Both the position numbers and the translations under genes were made by a program. This document shows positions 34,495 to 45,800 of a stretch of DNA of 64,000 bases, in pieces. The first letter of the stretch is position 1, and each line of letters opens with the position of its first letter. The notes under the pieces were generated by a model that did not search any database, had not been told where the DNA came from, and was given only the letters and a program-made list of their open reading frames with translations. The stretch comes from Candidatus Dadabacteria bacterium (GTDB lineage Bacteria > Desulfobacterota_D > UBA1144 > Nemesobacterales > Nemesobacteraceae): NCBI GenBank assembly GCA_951812735.1, contig OX638332.1:268508-332507 (forward strand), given 5' to 3'.

Positions 34495-35907
34495 ATGGCG
34501 AAACTACGCGAAGAGTGTGGAGTTTTCGGGATATATGATCATCCCGCCGCCGCCAACTTTACCTATCTTGGCCTCTACTCTCTTCAGCATAGAGGGCAGG
34601 AAAGTGCCGGTATAGTGTCAACTGACGGTGAAAAGCTTTACTCCCACCGGGAAATGGGGCTTGTAACAGAAGTTTTTGACGAAGAATCCATATCAAAGCT
34701 CAAAGGCACTACCGCAATCGGCCATGTCAGATACTCCACAACAGGCTCAAGCAACAGTAAAAATACCCAGCCCCTGATGATGAATTACGAAAAGGGAGAA
34801 CTCGCAGTTGCGCACAACGGCAATCTTACAAATGCAAGGGTGCTAAGACACAAGCTTGAGAAAGAAGGTTCCATATTCCAGTCAACAACAGATACCGAGG
34901 TGATCGTACACCTCATAGCAAGATCAAAAGAAAAAACCTTCCTCAAAAGAACCATTGAAGCCCTTACAGAGTGCAGGGGTGCATATTCCCTCGTATTTCT
35001 GACACCCAAAGGTCTGGTGGCTGCACGTGACCCCCATGGATTCAGGCCCCTCGTTCTGGGAAAAATCGATAATTCCTACACTGTGGCCTCCGAAACATGT
35101 GCTTTTGAACTCATAGGAGCCGACTACATAAGAGAAATAGAACCCGGGGAAATAGTGTTCATAAATGAAAGCGGAATCAGATCATTCAAGCCGCTTCCGA
35201 AAAAACAACACAAATACTGCGTATTTGAGAATATATATTTCTCGAGACCTGACTCGTTTGTCCAAGGAAGAAACATTTATCAGATGAGAAAAAGCATGGG
35301 CAGGCAACTTGCGATTGAATCTCCGGCAGACGCGGACATCGTTGTTGCGGTGCCCGATTCGGGAATGCCGGCAGCCATGGGATACGCCGAGCAGCTGGGG
35401 ATTCCCTTCGAAACCGGATTTCTGCGAAGCCACTACATCGGAAGAACTTTTATTCAGCCTCAGCAGTCAATAAGAAACTTCGGGGTAAAGCTGAAGCTCA
35501 GTGTGATAAAAGAGGTTATAAACGGGAAAAAAGTGGTGGTGGTCGATGATTCCATAGTAAGGGGTACAACCAGCAGAAAAATCGTCAAGATGATACGTGA
35601 TGCCGGAGCCAAGGAAATTCACATGAGAATAAGCTCTCCCCCAATGAAGTTCTCATGCTACTACGGCATAGATACTCCTCTCAAAGAAGAACTCATAGCG
35701 CATTCGCTCGAAGTGGAGAAAATAAAAGACTACATAACCTCTGATTCTCTGGGATACCTAAGCAAGGAAGGAATAACAAAAGCCGTTACCAACGGCGACA
35801 AATCTCCTAACGGAAAGGCAAACTATTGCTTTGCTTGTTTTGATGGTAATTATCCGGTGGAAATAACGGATGAAAAAGTATCGCATCAACAGATGGATCT
35901 TTTCTGA
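34495..35907 (+). CDS. purF: Amidophosphoribosyltransferase (Bacillus-type, Fe-S)
   Basis: First committed step of purine synthesis: PRPP plus glutamine gives phosphoribosylamine. The start at 34495 gives MAKLREEC, where Cys8 becomes the catalytic N-terminal cysteine after removal of a short propeptide. The glutaminase domain includes GHVRYSTTGSS and AHNGNL; the PRPP loop is VVVVDDSIVRGTTS. Cysteines in KYCVFEN, FSCYYGID and NYCFACFDG match the four [4Fe-4S] ligands of the B. subtilis enzyme. At 470 residues it is full length. The frame continues upstream into purL but without SD support. Confidence 0.95.
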   Translation: MAKLREECGVFGIYDHPAAANFTYLGLYSLQHRGQESAGIVSTDGEKLYSHREMGLVTEVFDEESISKLKGTTAIGHVRYSTTGSSNSKNTQPLMMNYEKGELAVAHNGNLTNARVLRHKLEKEGSIFQSTTDTEVIVHLIARSKEKTFLKRTIEALTECRGAYSLVFLTPKGLVAARDPHGFRPLVLGKIDNSYTVASETCAFELIGADYIREIEPGEIVFINESGIRSFKPLPKKQHKYCVFENIYFSRPDSFVQGRNIYQMRKSMGRQLAIESPADADIVVAVPDSGMPAAMGYAEQLGIPFETGFLRSHYIGRTFIQPQQSIRNFGVKLKLSVIKEVINGKKVVVVDDSIVRGTTSRKIVKMIRDAGAKEIHMRISSPPMKFSCYYGIDTPLKEELIAHSLEVEKIKDYITSDSLGYLSKEGITKAVTNGDKSPNGKANYCFACFDGNYPVEITDEKVSHQQMDLF

Positions 35908-35940
35908 GTTTATAGTGCAGTATTGAGACAGCGGTCCGGG

Positions 35941-38625
35941 TTATACAACCGAAAGCTTTTTTAGAATCTCTTCAAGCTTTTTCTTGTGGTTTTGAAACTC
36001 TTCCAGCTTTCCCTTTTCCTTCTCCACGACATCTTCGGGAGCGCGATCAATAAAATCCCTGTTCGCAAGCTTGCTTTCAGTTTTTTTAAGGTCCTGTGAG
36101 ACTTTCGCCAAGTCCTTGCTCAATCTCGAGATTTCCTTTTCAAGATCAAGCAGATTCTCAACCGGCATAACTATTTCTACTCCTGAGACAATTTCCGAGA
36201 CCGCCTTGCCGGGAGAATCTTCGCCGCAGACAATGCAATCGCCGAGAGAAGCCATACCGAGGATAATCTCAAGGTTTCCCCTTAAAATGTTCTCCACTTC
36301 ATCATTCTCAGAATTAAGATGAACCAGCACCTTTTCTGAGGGATGAACTCCCATGGTGGCCCGCAAGTTTCTTATTCCTGTGACAACGCCTTTTATAAGT
36401 TCCACCTGCTCGGATTCGTCTTTGAACATCTCGGCACCGCTTGGCGTCGGATATTGCGCGTCGAGAATGCTTTTTGAGCTAAGACCCTCGCTCTCGGGAA
36501 GATTAATTCCCTTTTCTCCGAATATTCTGAAAATTTCCTCCGTAATGTAGGGCGCAAAAGGATGGAGCGCTCGAAGAGAACGGAGCAGAACCCGCACGAG
36601 CACGTTAAGAGTGGTTTTCTTTGACTCGTCATCTTCTCCATAAAGCGAAAACTTGGATATTTCAAGATACCAGTCACAGTAATCATCCCAAATGAAGTGA
36701 TAAAGCGCCTGCGAAGCCTTGTCGAATTCGTAGTTTTCAATGAACCCTTCAACCTCTCCCAGCGTGACATTCAGCCTAGTAAGAATCCACCGGTCGGGAA
36801 CGCTTAAGTGAGAATTGTCGACATCGGAGTCGTAAACCAGCCCCGGCTCAAGGTTCATGAACACAAACCTGGTCGCGTTCCATATCTTGTTCATGAAGTT
36901 TCTGTATCCTTCAATAACAGGAAAAGTGAGTTTTATATCCCTTCCCTGAGCCGCAAGAGCTGCGAGGGAAAAACGAAGCGCATCGGCACCGTATTTTTCA
37001 ATCACATCGATAGGATCAATTACGTTGCCTGTTGTCTTGCTCATCTTGCGGCCTTTTGCGTCCCTTATAAGTCCATGCACGTAAACATCTTTAAAGGGCA
37101 CATCACCCATGAACTTGAGTCCCAGCATTATCATTCTCGCTACCCAGAAGAAAATAATGTCAAAGCCTGTGACCAGACACGATGTCGGATAGTAATGCCC
37201 GAGTTCTTCGGTGTCCTGCGGCCACCCGAGTGTGGAAAAAGGCCAGAGTCCGGAAGAAAACCATGTATCCAGAACGTCCGGGTCCCTAACGAGCGTTACC
37301 TCTTCTCCGTAATGTTTCTCCGCGCAAGCTATGGCCTCATGCTCATTGGTGGCGACGAAAATTTCCCCGTCAGGCCCGTACCACGCAGGTATACGGTGAC
37401 CCCACCAAAGCTGTCTTGAAATACACCAAGGCTCTATGTTTTTCATCCATTCAAAATAAGTGCTTTCCCAGAATTTGGGATGAAAACGTATATCGCCCCG
37501 TTCCACACACGAAGTGGCTTGGACAGCAAGCTCCACGGCATTTACATACCACTGGTCAGTCAGCCAAGGCTCAACAATCGCTCCCGAGCGGTCACCATAG
37601 GGGACCGTATGAACAGTTTGCTCGACTTTTACCAGGAACCCCCCATCCTCAAGATCCTCGATTACCGCTTTTCTTGCTTCAAACCTCTCAAGCCCGGAAT
37701 ACTTTTCGGGAACGTCACCTTCTACATATCCACGTTCATCAAGAATGTTTATGATATCAAGATCATTTCGTTTTCCGACCTCAAAGTCGTTAAAATCATG
37801 TCCCGGAGTTATCTTGACCGCCCCGGTGCCTTTTTCGGGATCGCTGTACTCATCCACTATTACGGGAATCTTTCTCCCCACAAGGGGCAAAACCGCATTT
37901 CTTCCCACCAAAGCAGAATATCTTGGATCATTGGGATGCACCGCGACTGCGGTGTCTCCGAGCATGGTCTCGGGGCGCGTTGTGGCCACCGTAATCGATA
38001 AACCGTCGTCTCCCTCTATCGGATACCTGATATGCCAGTAGTTTCCCTGAGTCTCCCTCTGTTCCACTTCCAGATCCGATATGGCGGTACGAAGCTCGGG
38101 GTCCCAGTTAACAAGCCTTTTATCTTTGTAAATAAGTCCTTGCGAGTAAAGATCGACAAAGACCTTCCTTACGGCTTCTGAAAGGCCCTCATCAAGGGTA
38201 AAACGCTCCATCTCCCAGTCCGGCAGGGCTCCGAGTCTTTTGAGCTGTTCGGTAATGCGGCTGCCGGAGGTTTCCTTCCACTGCCAGATTCGCTCAAGGA
38301 ATTTATCCCTGCCCAGATCGTTTTTCGTGAGTCCCTCAGAAGCCAGATCCTTTTCAACCATCATCTGAGTGGCAATACCAGCGTGGTCCGTGCCAGGAAC
38401 CCAGAGAACGTCAAAGTCCTTCATTCTCTTGTACCTGATCAGGATGTCCTGGATGGTACTGTTAAGAGCGTGGCCTATATGCAACGATCCCGTTACATTG
38501 GGAGGGGGGATGACAATTGAGAAAACCTTTGCCGAGTCTGTTATTTCGGATTGGTGAAGTCCTGAGGAGATCCAGAAATCATAAATTCTCCCTTCAACCT
38601 CAGCAGGGTCGTAGCTTTTTTCCAT
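35941..38625 (-). CDS. valS: Valine--tRNA ligase
   Basis: Class I synthetase of 894 residues. It shows PPPNVTGSLHIGHAL (HIGH), the editing domain with TTRPETMLGDTAVAVHP, the KMSKT form of the KMSKS loop (GRKMSKTTGNVIDP), the anticodon-binding domain (~590-770) and a C-terminal coiled coil (~820-894) typical of ValRS. No SD or T-box was found. It starts 38 bases after the rpoC stop on the same strand, so it may be read through from the RNA polymerase operon. Confidence 0.96.
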   Translation of the reverse strand: MEKSYDPAEVEGRIYDFWISSGLHQSEITDSAKVFSIVIPPPNVTGSLHIGHALNSTIQDILIRYKRMKDFDVLWVPGTDHAGIATQMMVEKDLASEGLTKNDLGRDKFLERIWQWKETSGSRITEQLKRLGALPDWEMERFTLDEGLSEAVRKVFVDLYSQGLIYKDKRLVNWDPELRTAISDLEVEQRETQGNYWHIRYPIEGDDGLSITVATTRPETMLGDTAVAVHPNDPRYSALVGRNAVLPLVGRKIPVIVDEYSDPEKGTGAVKITPGHDFNDFEVGKRNDLDIINILDERGYVEGDVPEKYSGLERFEARKAVIEDLEDGGFLVKVEQTVHTVPYGDRSGAIVEPWLTDQWYVNAVELAVQATSCVERGDIRFHPKFWESTYFEWMKNIEPWCISRQLWWGHRIPAWYGPDGEIFVATNEHEAIACAEKHYGEEVTLVRDPDVLDTWFSSGLWPFSTLGWPQDTEELGHYYPTSCLVTGFDIIFFWVARMIMLGLKFMGDVPFKDVYVHGLIRDAKGRKMSKTTGNVIDPIDVIEKYGADALRFSLAALAAQGRDIKLTFPVIEGYRNFMNKIWNATRFVFMNLEPGLVYDSDVDNSHLSVPDRWILTRLNVTLGEVEGFIENYEFDKASQALYHFIWDDYCDWYLEISKFSLYGEDDESKKTTLNVLVRVLLRSLRALHPFAPYITEEIFRIFGEKGINLPESEGLSSKSILDAQYPTPSGAEMFKDESEQVELIKGVVTGIRNLRATMGVHPSEKVLVHLNSENDEVENILRGNLEIILGMASLGDCIVCGEDSPGKAVSEIVSGVEIVMPVENLLDLEKEISRLSKDLAKVSQDLKKTESKLANRDFIDRAPEDVVEKEKGKLEEFQNHKKKLEEILKKLSVV

Positions 38626-38663
38626 GGCTGATCAAAAGAAAGAAACAGACCGCAGGGGAAATA

Positions 38664-41600
38664 TCAGCCTTCTAGCACCACGTCTTCGCTCTTTTCTTCG
38701 ATTTCCGGTACGGGTACGGGTATTTCCGGCGCTTCGGTTTCTATATTTATGTCTCTGTACATGGGAAGGCCAGTACCAGCCGGAATCAGCCTGCCCACAA
38801 TGACGTTTTCCTTAAGTCCCCTGAGATCATCCTCTCTGCCCTCGCATGAGGCCTCCGTAAGAACCCTTGTGGTCTCCTGAAAAGAGGCAGCGGAAAGCCA
38901 ACTGCGCGTACTCAATGAGGCACGGGTTATACCCAGAAGAAGCGGTTCAGCCGCCGCAGGGCTTCCACCCTCTTTAACAATGTTTTCGTTTTCCTCAAAG
39001 AAGATGGTTTTCTCTATAGCCTCGCCAACAAGCATAGTGGTATCTCCCGGGTCTTTTATTTTTACCCTTTTGAGCATCTGCTTGACTATAACCTCTATAT
39101 GCTTGTCGTTAATCTTTACGCCCTGGAGTCTATAAACTTCCTGAATTTCGTTAACCATATAGTTGGCAAGGGCCTTATCTCCCATGATATTCAGGATGTC
39201 GTGAGGATTGACCGCACCGTCAACAAGCTGGTCGCCTGAAGACACAAACTCCCCTTCCCTGACCAATATGTGTTTTCCCCTGGGAACCGTATATTCCTTG
39301 GGCTCTCCCATTTCCGGAGTTACCACAACCCTCTTTTTCCCCTTTACATCCTTTCCGTAGGAGATGGTTCCGTCGATCTCGCTTACAACCGCCGGATCCT
39401 TGGGCACCCTGGCTTCAAAAAGTTCGGCAACCCTTGGAAGTCCTCCAGTGATGTCTTTTGTCTTTGATGTCGCTCTCGGAATTTTCGCAAGCACGTCTCC
39501 CGCCTCTATATCATCCTTGTCAGCGACTTCTATTATGGCGCCTACGGGAAGCGAATAGGGTACTTTTTCCACTTTCTTGGATTTGTCTTCGGTTCTCACC
39601 TCGACATCAAGCGTAGGATGCATCTCCAGGTTCTTGGTTTCAACCACAACCCTTTTGAAAACACCCGTGACTTCATCCACTTGTTCTTTGTAAGTGACTC
39701 CAGTTTCAAGGTCTCTGAACCTTACAGCACCCGCAGCCTCCGAAATTATAGGATTCGTGTAAGGATCCCATTCCGCGAGCACTTTTCCTTTCTTTACCTT
39801 GTCCCCTTCTTTTACGTTAAGCCTGGCTCCAAGAACAACAGGACATTTCTCTCTTTCATACCCCTTGCTGTCCTCAATTGAGAGCACACCGCTTCTGCTG
39901 ATAACCACCAATTTGTTATCGCGCCCCTTAACAGCTTTTATGTTCTTAAACCTGACTATTCCCTCGTGCTGGCTCTCAAGAGTGCTTTCGGCCGCTCTCT
40001 GGCTCGCAGCACCACCTATATGGAAGGTTCTCATGGTAAGCTGAGTGCCGGGTTCCCCGATTGACTGGGCGGCTACAATGCCTATAGCCTCTCCCATGTT
40101 TACAAGCTTTCCGGTGGAGAGGTTCCTTCCGTAGCAGAGCCTGCAGACGCCGTGTCGGGTCTCGCAGGTAAGAACGGAGCGGATATTTATTTCGCTTATG
40201 CCCGCTTCGTCTATCTTCTCGACCGCAGTCTCGTCCACTTCCTCGTTTGCGTGAACAATTACTTCCTCAGTCTTGGGATCCTCTATATCTTCAAGCGCTA
40301 CCCTTCCAAGTACTCTCTCCCCTACTTTTTCAATTATCTCTCCGCCTTCCACCAGATCGCTTACCGGGATTCCCTCTATGGTGCCGCAGTCAAGTTCGGT
40401 AATCATAACGTCCTGGGCAGCATCAATCAGCCTTCGAGTCAAGTAACCGGCGTTTGCCGTTTTAAGCGCCGTGTCTGCAAGTCCCTTCCTCGCACCGTGG
40501 GTAGAGATAAAGTACTGCAGCACCGATAGGCCTTCGCGGAAATTAGAGGTAATAGGAGTCTCTATGATTTCTCCCGATGGTTTCGCCATAAGCCCCCTCA
40601 TCCCTGCAAGCTGCCTTACCTGGGTCTGGCTTCCCCTCGCCCCTGAATCAATCATCATGTATATGGGGTTTGAACTCGGCCCGGCAATGCTGGTCTTCTT
40701 GCCCGTCTGAACTTCCTCGGAAGAAATCTTTTTCATCATCGCCTGGGCAACGTCATCGCTTGTTTTTGCCCAGATATCTATCACTTTGTTATATCTCTCT
40801 CCATCGGTTATCAGTCCCTGAGAATACTGGTTCTGAACTTTCAGAACTTCCGCCCTGGCTTCCTCCAGAAGGTCTTTTTTCGATTCGGGAATAATCATGT
40901 CCGTTATCGAAATGGAAGCTCCGGATTTAGTGGAATACTTAAATCCGAGAGTCCTAAGACTGTCGGCCAGCAACACCGTGCTTTTACCACCGGTTTTCCT
41001 GAAACACTCATCCACAAGCGCTTCTATTGCTCTTTTTGTCATCGGCTTGTTGACAAGCTCAAAGGGAACGCCTTCGGGGATAACCTCGTACATCAAGACT
41101 CTCCCGACGGTCGTGGCATGTCTTGCGCCGTCTATCTTGACGGTTACGCCATCATGCAAACCAATTCTTCCAAGTTCATAGGCAAAAACCACCTCGCGCA
41201 CCGAAAGAATACGTCCCGAATTAGCGTTCTTGTCCGACGCCGTGTCCCTGGTCAGATAGTAAAGCCCGAGAACTATATCCTGGGTAGGAAGTATTATCGG
41301 CTTTCCATGCGCGGGGGAAAGAATATTGTTTGTTGACATAACAAGCGAGCGACATTCAGTCTGCGCCTCAATTGAGAGCGGAACGTGAACCGCCATCTGG
41401 TCACCGTCAAAATCCGCGTTGTAAGCCGGGCAAACGAGCGGATGAAGCTGGATGGCCTTATCCTCGATGAGTACCGGCTCAAAAGCCTGTATACTCAGGC
41501 GGTGAAGAGTCGGAGCTCTGTTAAGAAGCACGGGGTGCTCCTTGATCACTTCGTCAAGAGCGTCCCATACGACTGGAGCTTCGCTATCAAGCAGCTTTTT

Positions 41601-42788
41601 CGCTATTTTTATCGTTGCCGCTTCGCCCCATCTTTCAAGTTTCTGGTAGATAAACGGCCTGAAAAGTTCAAGCGCCATCTGTTTGGGTATTCCACACTGG
41701 TGAAGACGCAGGTCAGGACCCACGGTAATAACTGACCGACCCGAGTAATCGACCCTTTTCCCAAGAAGGTTCTGTCTGAATCTACCTTGTTTACCTTTGA
41801 TTATATCGCTCAGACTCTTAAGCGGCCTGTGATTGTGGCCCAGAACGGGCCTTCCCCTTCTTCCGTTTTCCAAAAGCGCGTCAACGGACTCCTGCAGCAT
41901 TCTCTTTTCATTCCTGACTATTATGTCGGGAGCGCCGAGTTCGAGGAGCTTTTTCAGCCTGTTATTTCTGTTAATTACTCTTCTGTAAAGATCGTTGAGG
42001 TCCGAGGCAGCAAATCGCCCTCCATCAAGAGGAACAAGAGGCCTCAGATCAGGCGGCAGAACGGGAATAGTGGTCAGAATCATCCATTCGGGGCGGTTTT
42101 TGGACTTGCGAAACGCCTCGCATATTCTCAGCCTTTTTGCGATACGGGCTTTTTTGATCGGAGACTTGGTTTCTTTCATGCTCACCCTGAGTTCCTGGGA
42201 GAGCTCGTTTAGATCTATTGTTTTGAGCATTTCCCGCACTGACTCGGCTCCCATGCCAACGACAAATTCGGAACCAAACTGCTCCCGTTTATCCCGGCAC
42301 TCATCTTCGGTTATCACCTGAGCGAACTTGAGATCGGAACCCCCCGGATCCATAACTATGTAAGCCTCAAAGTAAAGAACCCTTTCCAAGTCCTTCAAAG
42401 TCATATCAAGAAGCATTCCTATTCTGCTGGGAATGCTTCGGAGAAGCCATATGTGAGCGACAGGAGAAGCCAGTTCAATATGGCCCATTCTCTCTCTCCT
42501 CACCTTGGAGGAAATCACTTCCACGCCGCATTTCTCGCACGTTATCCCCCTGTGCTTAAGTCTTTTGTATTTTCCACAGGTGCATTCGTAATCTTTTACG
42601 GGCCCGAATATCTTGGCGCAGAAAAGACCGTTTCTCTCCGGTTTGAACGTCCTGTAGTTTATGGTCTCCGGTTTCTTTATCTCACCGCTTGACCATGACC
42701 TGATTTTTTCCGGAGAAGCTATGGAAATCTTTATGCTCGAATAATCAGAAGGGTTTTTCGGCTTTTCAAAAAGCGTGTCTATATCCAT
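38664..42788 (-). CDS. rpoC: RNA polymerase subunit beta'
   Basis: Catalytic large subunit, 1374 residues. Landmarks are the N-terminal zinc finger ([20 protein letters not shown]), the rudder/lid region, the absolutely conserved [12 protein letters not shown] with the three Mg-binding aspartates, the bridge helix/trigger loop ([17 protein letters not shown]) and the second zinc site ([13 protein letters not shown]). The start has GGAGGG about 8 bases upstream and lies 18 bases after rpoB. The tail ends in a short acidic stretch. Confidence 0.98.
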   Translation of the reverse strand: MDIDTLFEKPKNPSDYSSIKISIASPEKIRSWSSGEIKKPETINYRTFKPERNGLFCAKIFGPVKDYECTCGKYKRLKHRGITCEKCGVEVISSKVRRERMGHIELASPVAHIWLLRSIPSRIGMLLDMTLKDLERVLYFEAYIVMDPGGSDLKFAQVITEDECRDKREQFGSEFVVGMGAESVREMLKTIDLNELSQELRVSMKETKSPIKKARIAKRLRICEAFRKSKNRPEWMILTTIPVLPPDLRPLVPLDGGRFAASDLNDLYRRVINRNNRLKKLLELGAPDIIVRNEKRMLQESVDALLENGRRGRPVLGHNHRPLKSLSDIIKGKQGRFRQNLLGKRVDYSGRSVITVGPDLRLHQCGIPKQMALELFRPFIYQKLERWGEAATIKIAKKLLDSEAPVVWDALDEVIKEHPVLLNRAPTLHRLSIQAFEPVLIEDKAIQLHPLVCPAYNADFDGDQMAVHVPLSIEAQTECRSLVMSTNNILSPAHGKPIILPTQDIVLGLYYLTRDTASDKNANSGRILSVREVVFAYELGRIGLHDGVTVKIDGARHATTVGRVLMYEVIPEGVPFELVNKPMTKRAIEALVDECFRKTGGKSTVLLADSLRTLGFKYSTKSGASISITDMIIPESKKDLLEEARAEVLKVQNQYSQGLITDGERYNKVIDIWAKTSDDVAQAMMKKISSEEVQTGKKTSIAGPSSNPIYMMIDSGARGSQTQVRQLAGMRGLMAKPSGEIIETPITSNFREGLSVLQYFISTHGARKGLADTALKTANAGYLTRRLIDAAQDVMITELDCGTIEGIPVSDLVEGGEIIEKVGERVLGRVALEDIEDPKTEEVIVHANEEVDETAVEKIDEAGISEINIRSVLTCETRHGVCRLCYGRNLSTGKLVNMGEAIGIVAAQSIGEPGTQLTMRTFHIGGAASQRAAESTLESQHEGIVRFKNIKAVKGRDNKLVVISRSGVLSIEDSKGYEREKCPVVLGARLNVKEGDKVKKGKVLAEWDPYTNPIISEAAGAVRFRDLETGVTYKEQVDEVTGVFKRVVVETKNLEMHPTLDVEVRTEDKSKKVEKVPYSLPVGAIIEVADKDDIEAGDVLAKIPRATSKTKDITGGLPRVAELFEARVPKDPAVVSEIDGTISYGKDVKGKKRVVVTPEMGEPKEYTVPRGKHILVREGEFVSSGDQLVDGAVNPHDILNIMGDKALANYMVNEIQEVYRLQGVKINDKHIEVIVKQMLKRVKIKDPGDTTMLVGEAIEKTIFFEENENIVKEGGSPAAAEPLLLGITRASLSTRSWLSAASFQETTRVLTEASCEGREDDLRGLKENVIVGRLIPAGTGLPMYRDINIETEAPEIPVPVPEIEEKSEDVVLEG

Positions 42789-42806
42789 GGTGTGGTTCCC
42801 TCCAAA

Positions 42807-45800
42807 TCAATATTTGGGAAGCGATTCAATCTCCGCTTCCTTCTCAATAAGATCAACATCAAGTCCAAGCGCCTGCAGTTCTTTGCGCAACACTTTGAAA
42901 GATTCAGGGAGACCTGGTTCAAAGTTCATATCACCCCTTACGATCGAGTCGAATATTCTGGTTCTTCCTGCTACATCGTCTGACTTTATGGTAACGAATT
43001 CCTGAAGCGTATAAGCAGCTCCGTAGGCTTCAAGCGCCCAAACTTCCATTTCTCCGAGTCTCTGTCCGCCAAAGTGCGCCTTCCCTCCAAGGGGCTGCTG
43101 AGTTACAAGTGAATAAGGCCCTATTGCTCTGGCATGAATTTTTTCTTCCACAAGATGATGGAGCTTTAACATGTACATTATCCCTACGCATACTTTCTGA
43201 TCGAAAGGCTCTCCGGTCTGACCGTCAAAAAGGATGGTTTTTCCGTCTTCGTCAATTCCGGCAAGCTGCTGTATCCGCGTGATTTCAGCCTCGTGGGCTC
43301 CATCGAAAACCGAAGATTTCATCGGAACTCCCTCTTTAAGCTCTTTTACCAATTCAACGAGATCGTCTCCTTTGGACGACTCAATGAGTTTGCTCATCTG
43401 TGAAGAGCCCGAGTATATGTCCAGAAGCTTTTCTCTTAGGGGTTCCGTGCCGAACTCTGCCTCAATATATTCGTTCAGCTGTCTTCCAAGCTCTCTGCCG
43501 CCCCATCCCAGATGGGTTTCCAGTATCTGCCCGACATTCATCCTAGAAGGCACACCAAGCGGGTTAAGCACCATGTCAACCGGTCTCCCGTCAGAGAGAT
43601 AAGGCATATCTTCCTGCGGGAGTATTTTTGATACAACGCCTTTGTTTCCGTGCCGTCCCGCCATTTTGTCACCGACCTGAAGCTTTCTTTTGACCGCGAT
43701 GCGGACCTTAACCACCCTCAGAACCCCGGGAGGCAGCTCATCAGGCTTTTTGAGCTTTTCCATGCGCTGTTCATAGGCAACGCTCACGTACTCAATGCGT
43801 TTGAGAATCTTCTCGACTATTCCGGTCAGTTCTTCCTGCGCTTCGGGAAGGCCCTTAATCCTGATATCGACGAGCTTCTCCAAGGGGATAGCGTCGAGAA
43901 TCTCCTCGGTTATTTCCTGCCCGCTTTTAAGAACCGTCTTTCTGTTAACCGTAATCTTGGAAAGCGAGGTTTTGCCGAGAACAATATGCTTTACCCTGTC
44001 AACCGCATCACTTCTTAGAATGGCTACCTCGTTTTCCTTATCCAGTTTTAATTTCGAGATCTCGTAGCTCTCGATAAACTTGCTTCTGTCATCTTTGTCC
44101 ACAGAGCGGGACACGAGAGTTTCAACATCTATCACCGTACCGTGTACCCCGGAAGACACTCTTAAAGAAGAATCTTTCACGTCCCCCGCCTTGTCTCCGA
44201 AAATCGCTCTTAAGAGTCTTTCTTCAGGGGAAAGCTGGGTTTCGGCTTTGGGAGAAATTTTCCCGACCAGTATATCCCCAGGCTCGACCTCGGCGCCGAT
44301 CATTATTATTCCGCTCTCATCCAAATTCCTCAGTGACTCTTCGGACACGTTCGGTATATCTCTGGTTATATCTTCCCTTCCGAGCTTGGTTTCCCTCGCA
44401 GTACACTCAAACTCCTCAACATGGATTGAAGTAAACGCATCGTCCTTGACGACCCTCTCGGATATCAAAATGGCATCCTCAAAGTTGTATCCGCCCCATG
44501 GCATAAAAGCGACAACCATGTTCTGTCCGAGTGCAAGTTCGCCGCGGTCCGTTGAACACCCGTCGGCTATCACCTGTCCCTTCTTAACCCGTTGTCCCTG
44601 GCGAACTATGGGACTTTGATTCCAGCAGGAACTCTGGTTTGAGCGGTGGAATTTTATCAGGTTGTAAATATCAACCCCTCCTTCCCTGCTCCTCTCTGTA
44701 GACTTGACCACAATCCTGACCGCATCTACAGATTCCACCACGCCATCCCTGCGGGCGACAACAGTAACCCCGGAGTCCTTGGCCACCTTGCTTTCAAAAC
44801 CTGTCCCCACAAGCGGTGAAGTAGTTCTTATTAACGGCACGGCTTGGCGCTGCATATTGGAACCCATAAGGGCCCTGTTCGCATCATCATGCTCAAGAAA
44901 AGGAATAAGAGAAGCCGAAACCGATACAAGCTGCGAAGGGGATACGTCCATAAACTCAACCTTCTCCCTCTCAACCATCATAAACTCACCATTCCCCCTG
45001 GCGGAAACGAAAGGCATTTTGAAGGACCCGTCTTCTTCAAGAGGAGCGTTTGCCTGAGCTACAACGTAGTCCTCTTCCATAAGCGCGTTCATATAAACTA
45101 TTTCCCCTGTAACACGCCCGTCCTTCACTTTCCTGTAGGGCGTCCGGATAAACCCGGATTTATCTATCCTAGCGTAAGTACTCAGGCTGGATATAAGTCC
45201 TATATTAGGACCTTCCGGAGTTTCTATCGGGCATATTCTCCCATAGTGCGAAGAGTGAACATCCCTGACCTCAAACCCCGCCCTTTCTCTGGTAAGACCA
45301 CCGGGACCCAATGCGCTCAGCCTTCTTTTATGGGTTATTTCCGAAAGAGGGTTGGTCTGGTCCATAAACTGGGAGAGCTGGCCTGTGGTGAAGAATTCTT
45401 TTAGAACCGATGTCACCGTTTTCGGGACAAGCACCTCGTTAGGCATAAGGTTCTCTATGGTCTGGTATCCCATTTTTTCCTTGACGAATCTGGCGAGTCT
45501 CTCAAGACCGTGATAAAAACGGTCCTCTATGAGTTCCCCGACTGTTCTTACCCTTCGATTCCCGAGATGGTCTATGTCATCAGTGGATCCCCTGCCACCT
45601 TTTAGATCAAGCAGGTACTTCACGGTCAGCACAATGTCTTCTCTATCCAAAGTGAGGCTGGCATCGGTAAGATCCTCTTCGCGCACATCTTTTCTTTTCA
45701 GCTTGTAGTCGATCTTGATTCGACCCACTTTCGAGAGCCTGTAAGCCTCAGGGGTAAAGAACATGTTTTCAAAAAAAGTTCGCGCGACTTCATCTGAGGG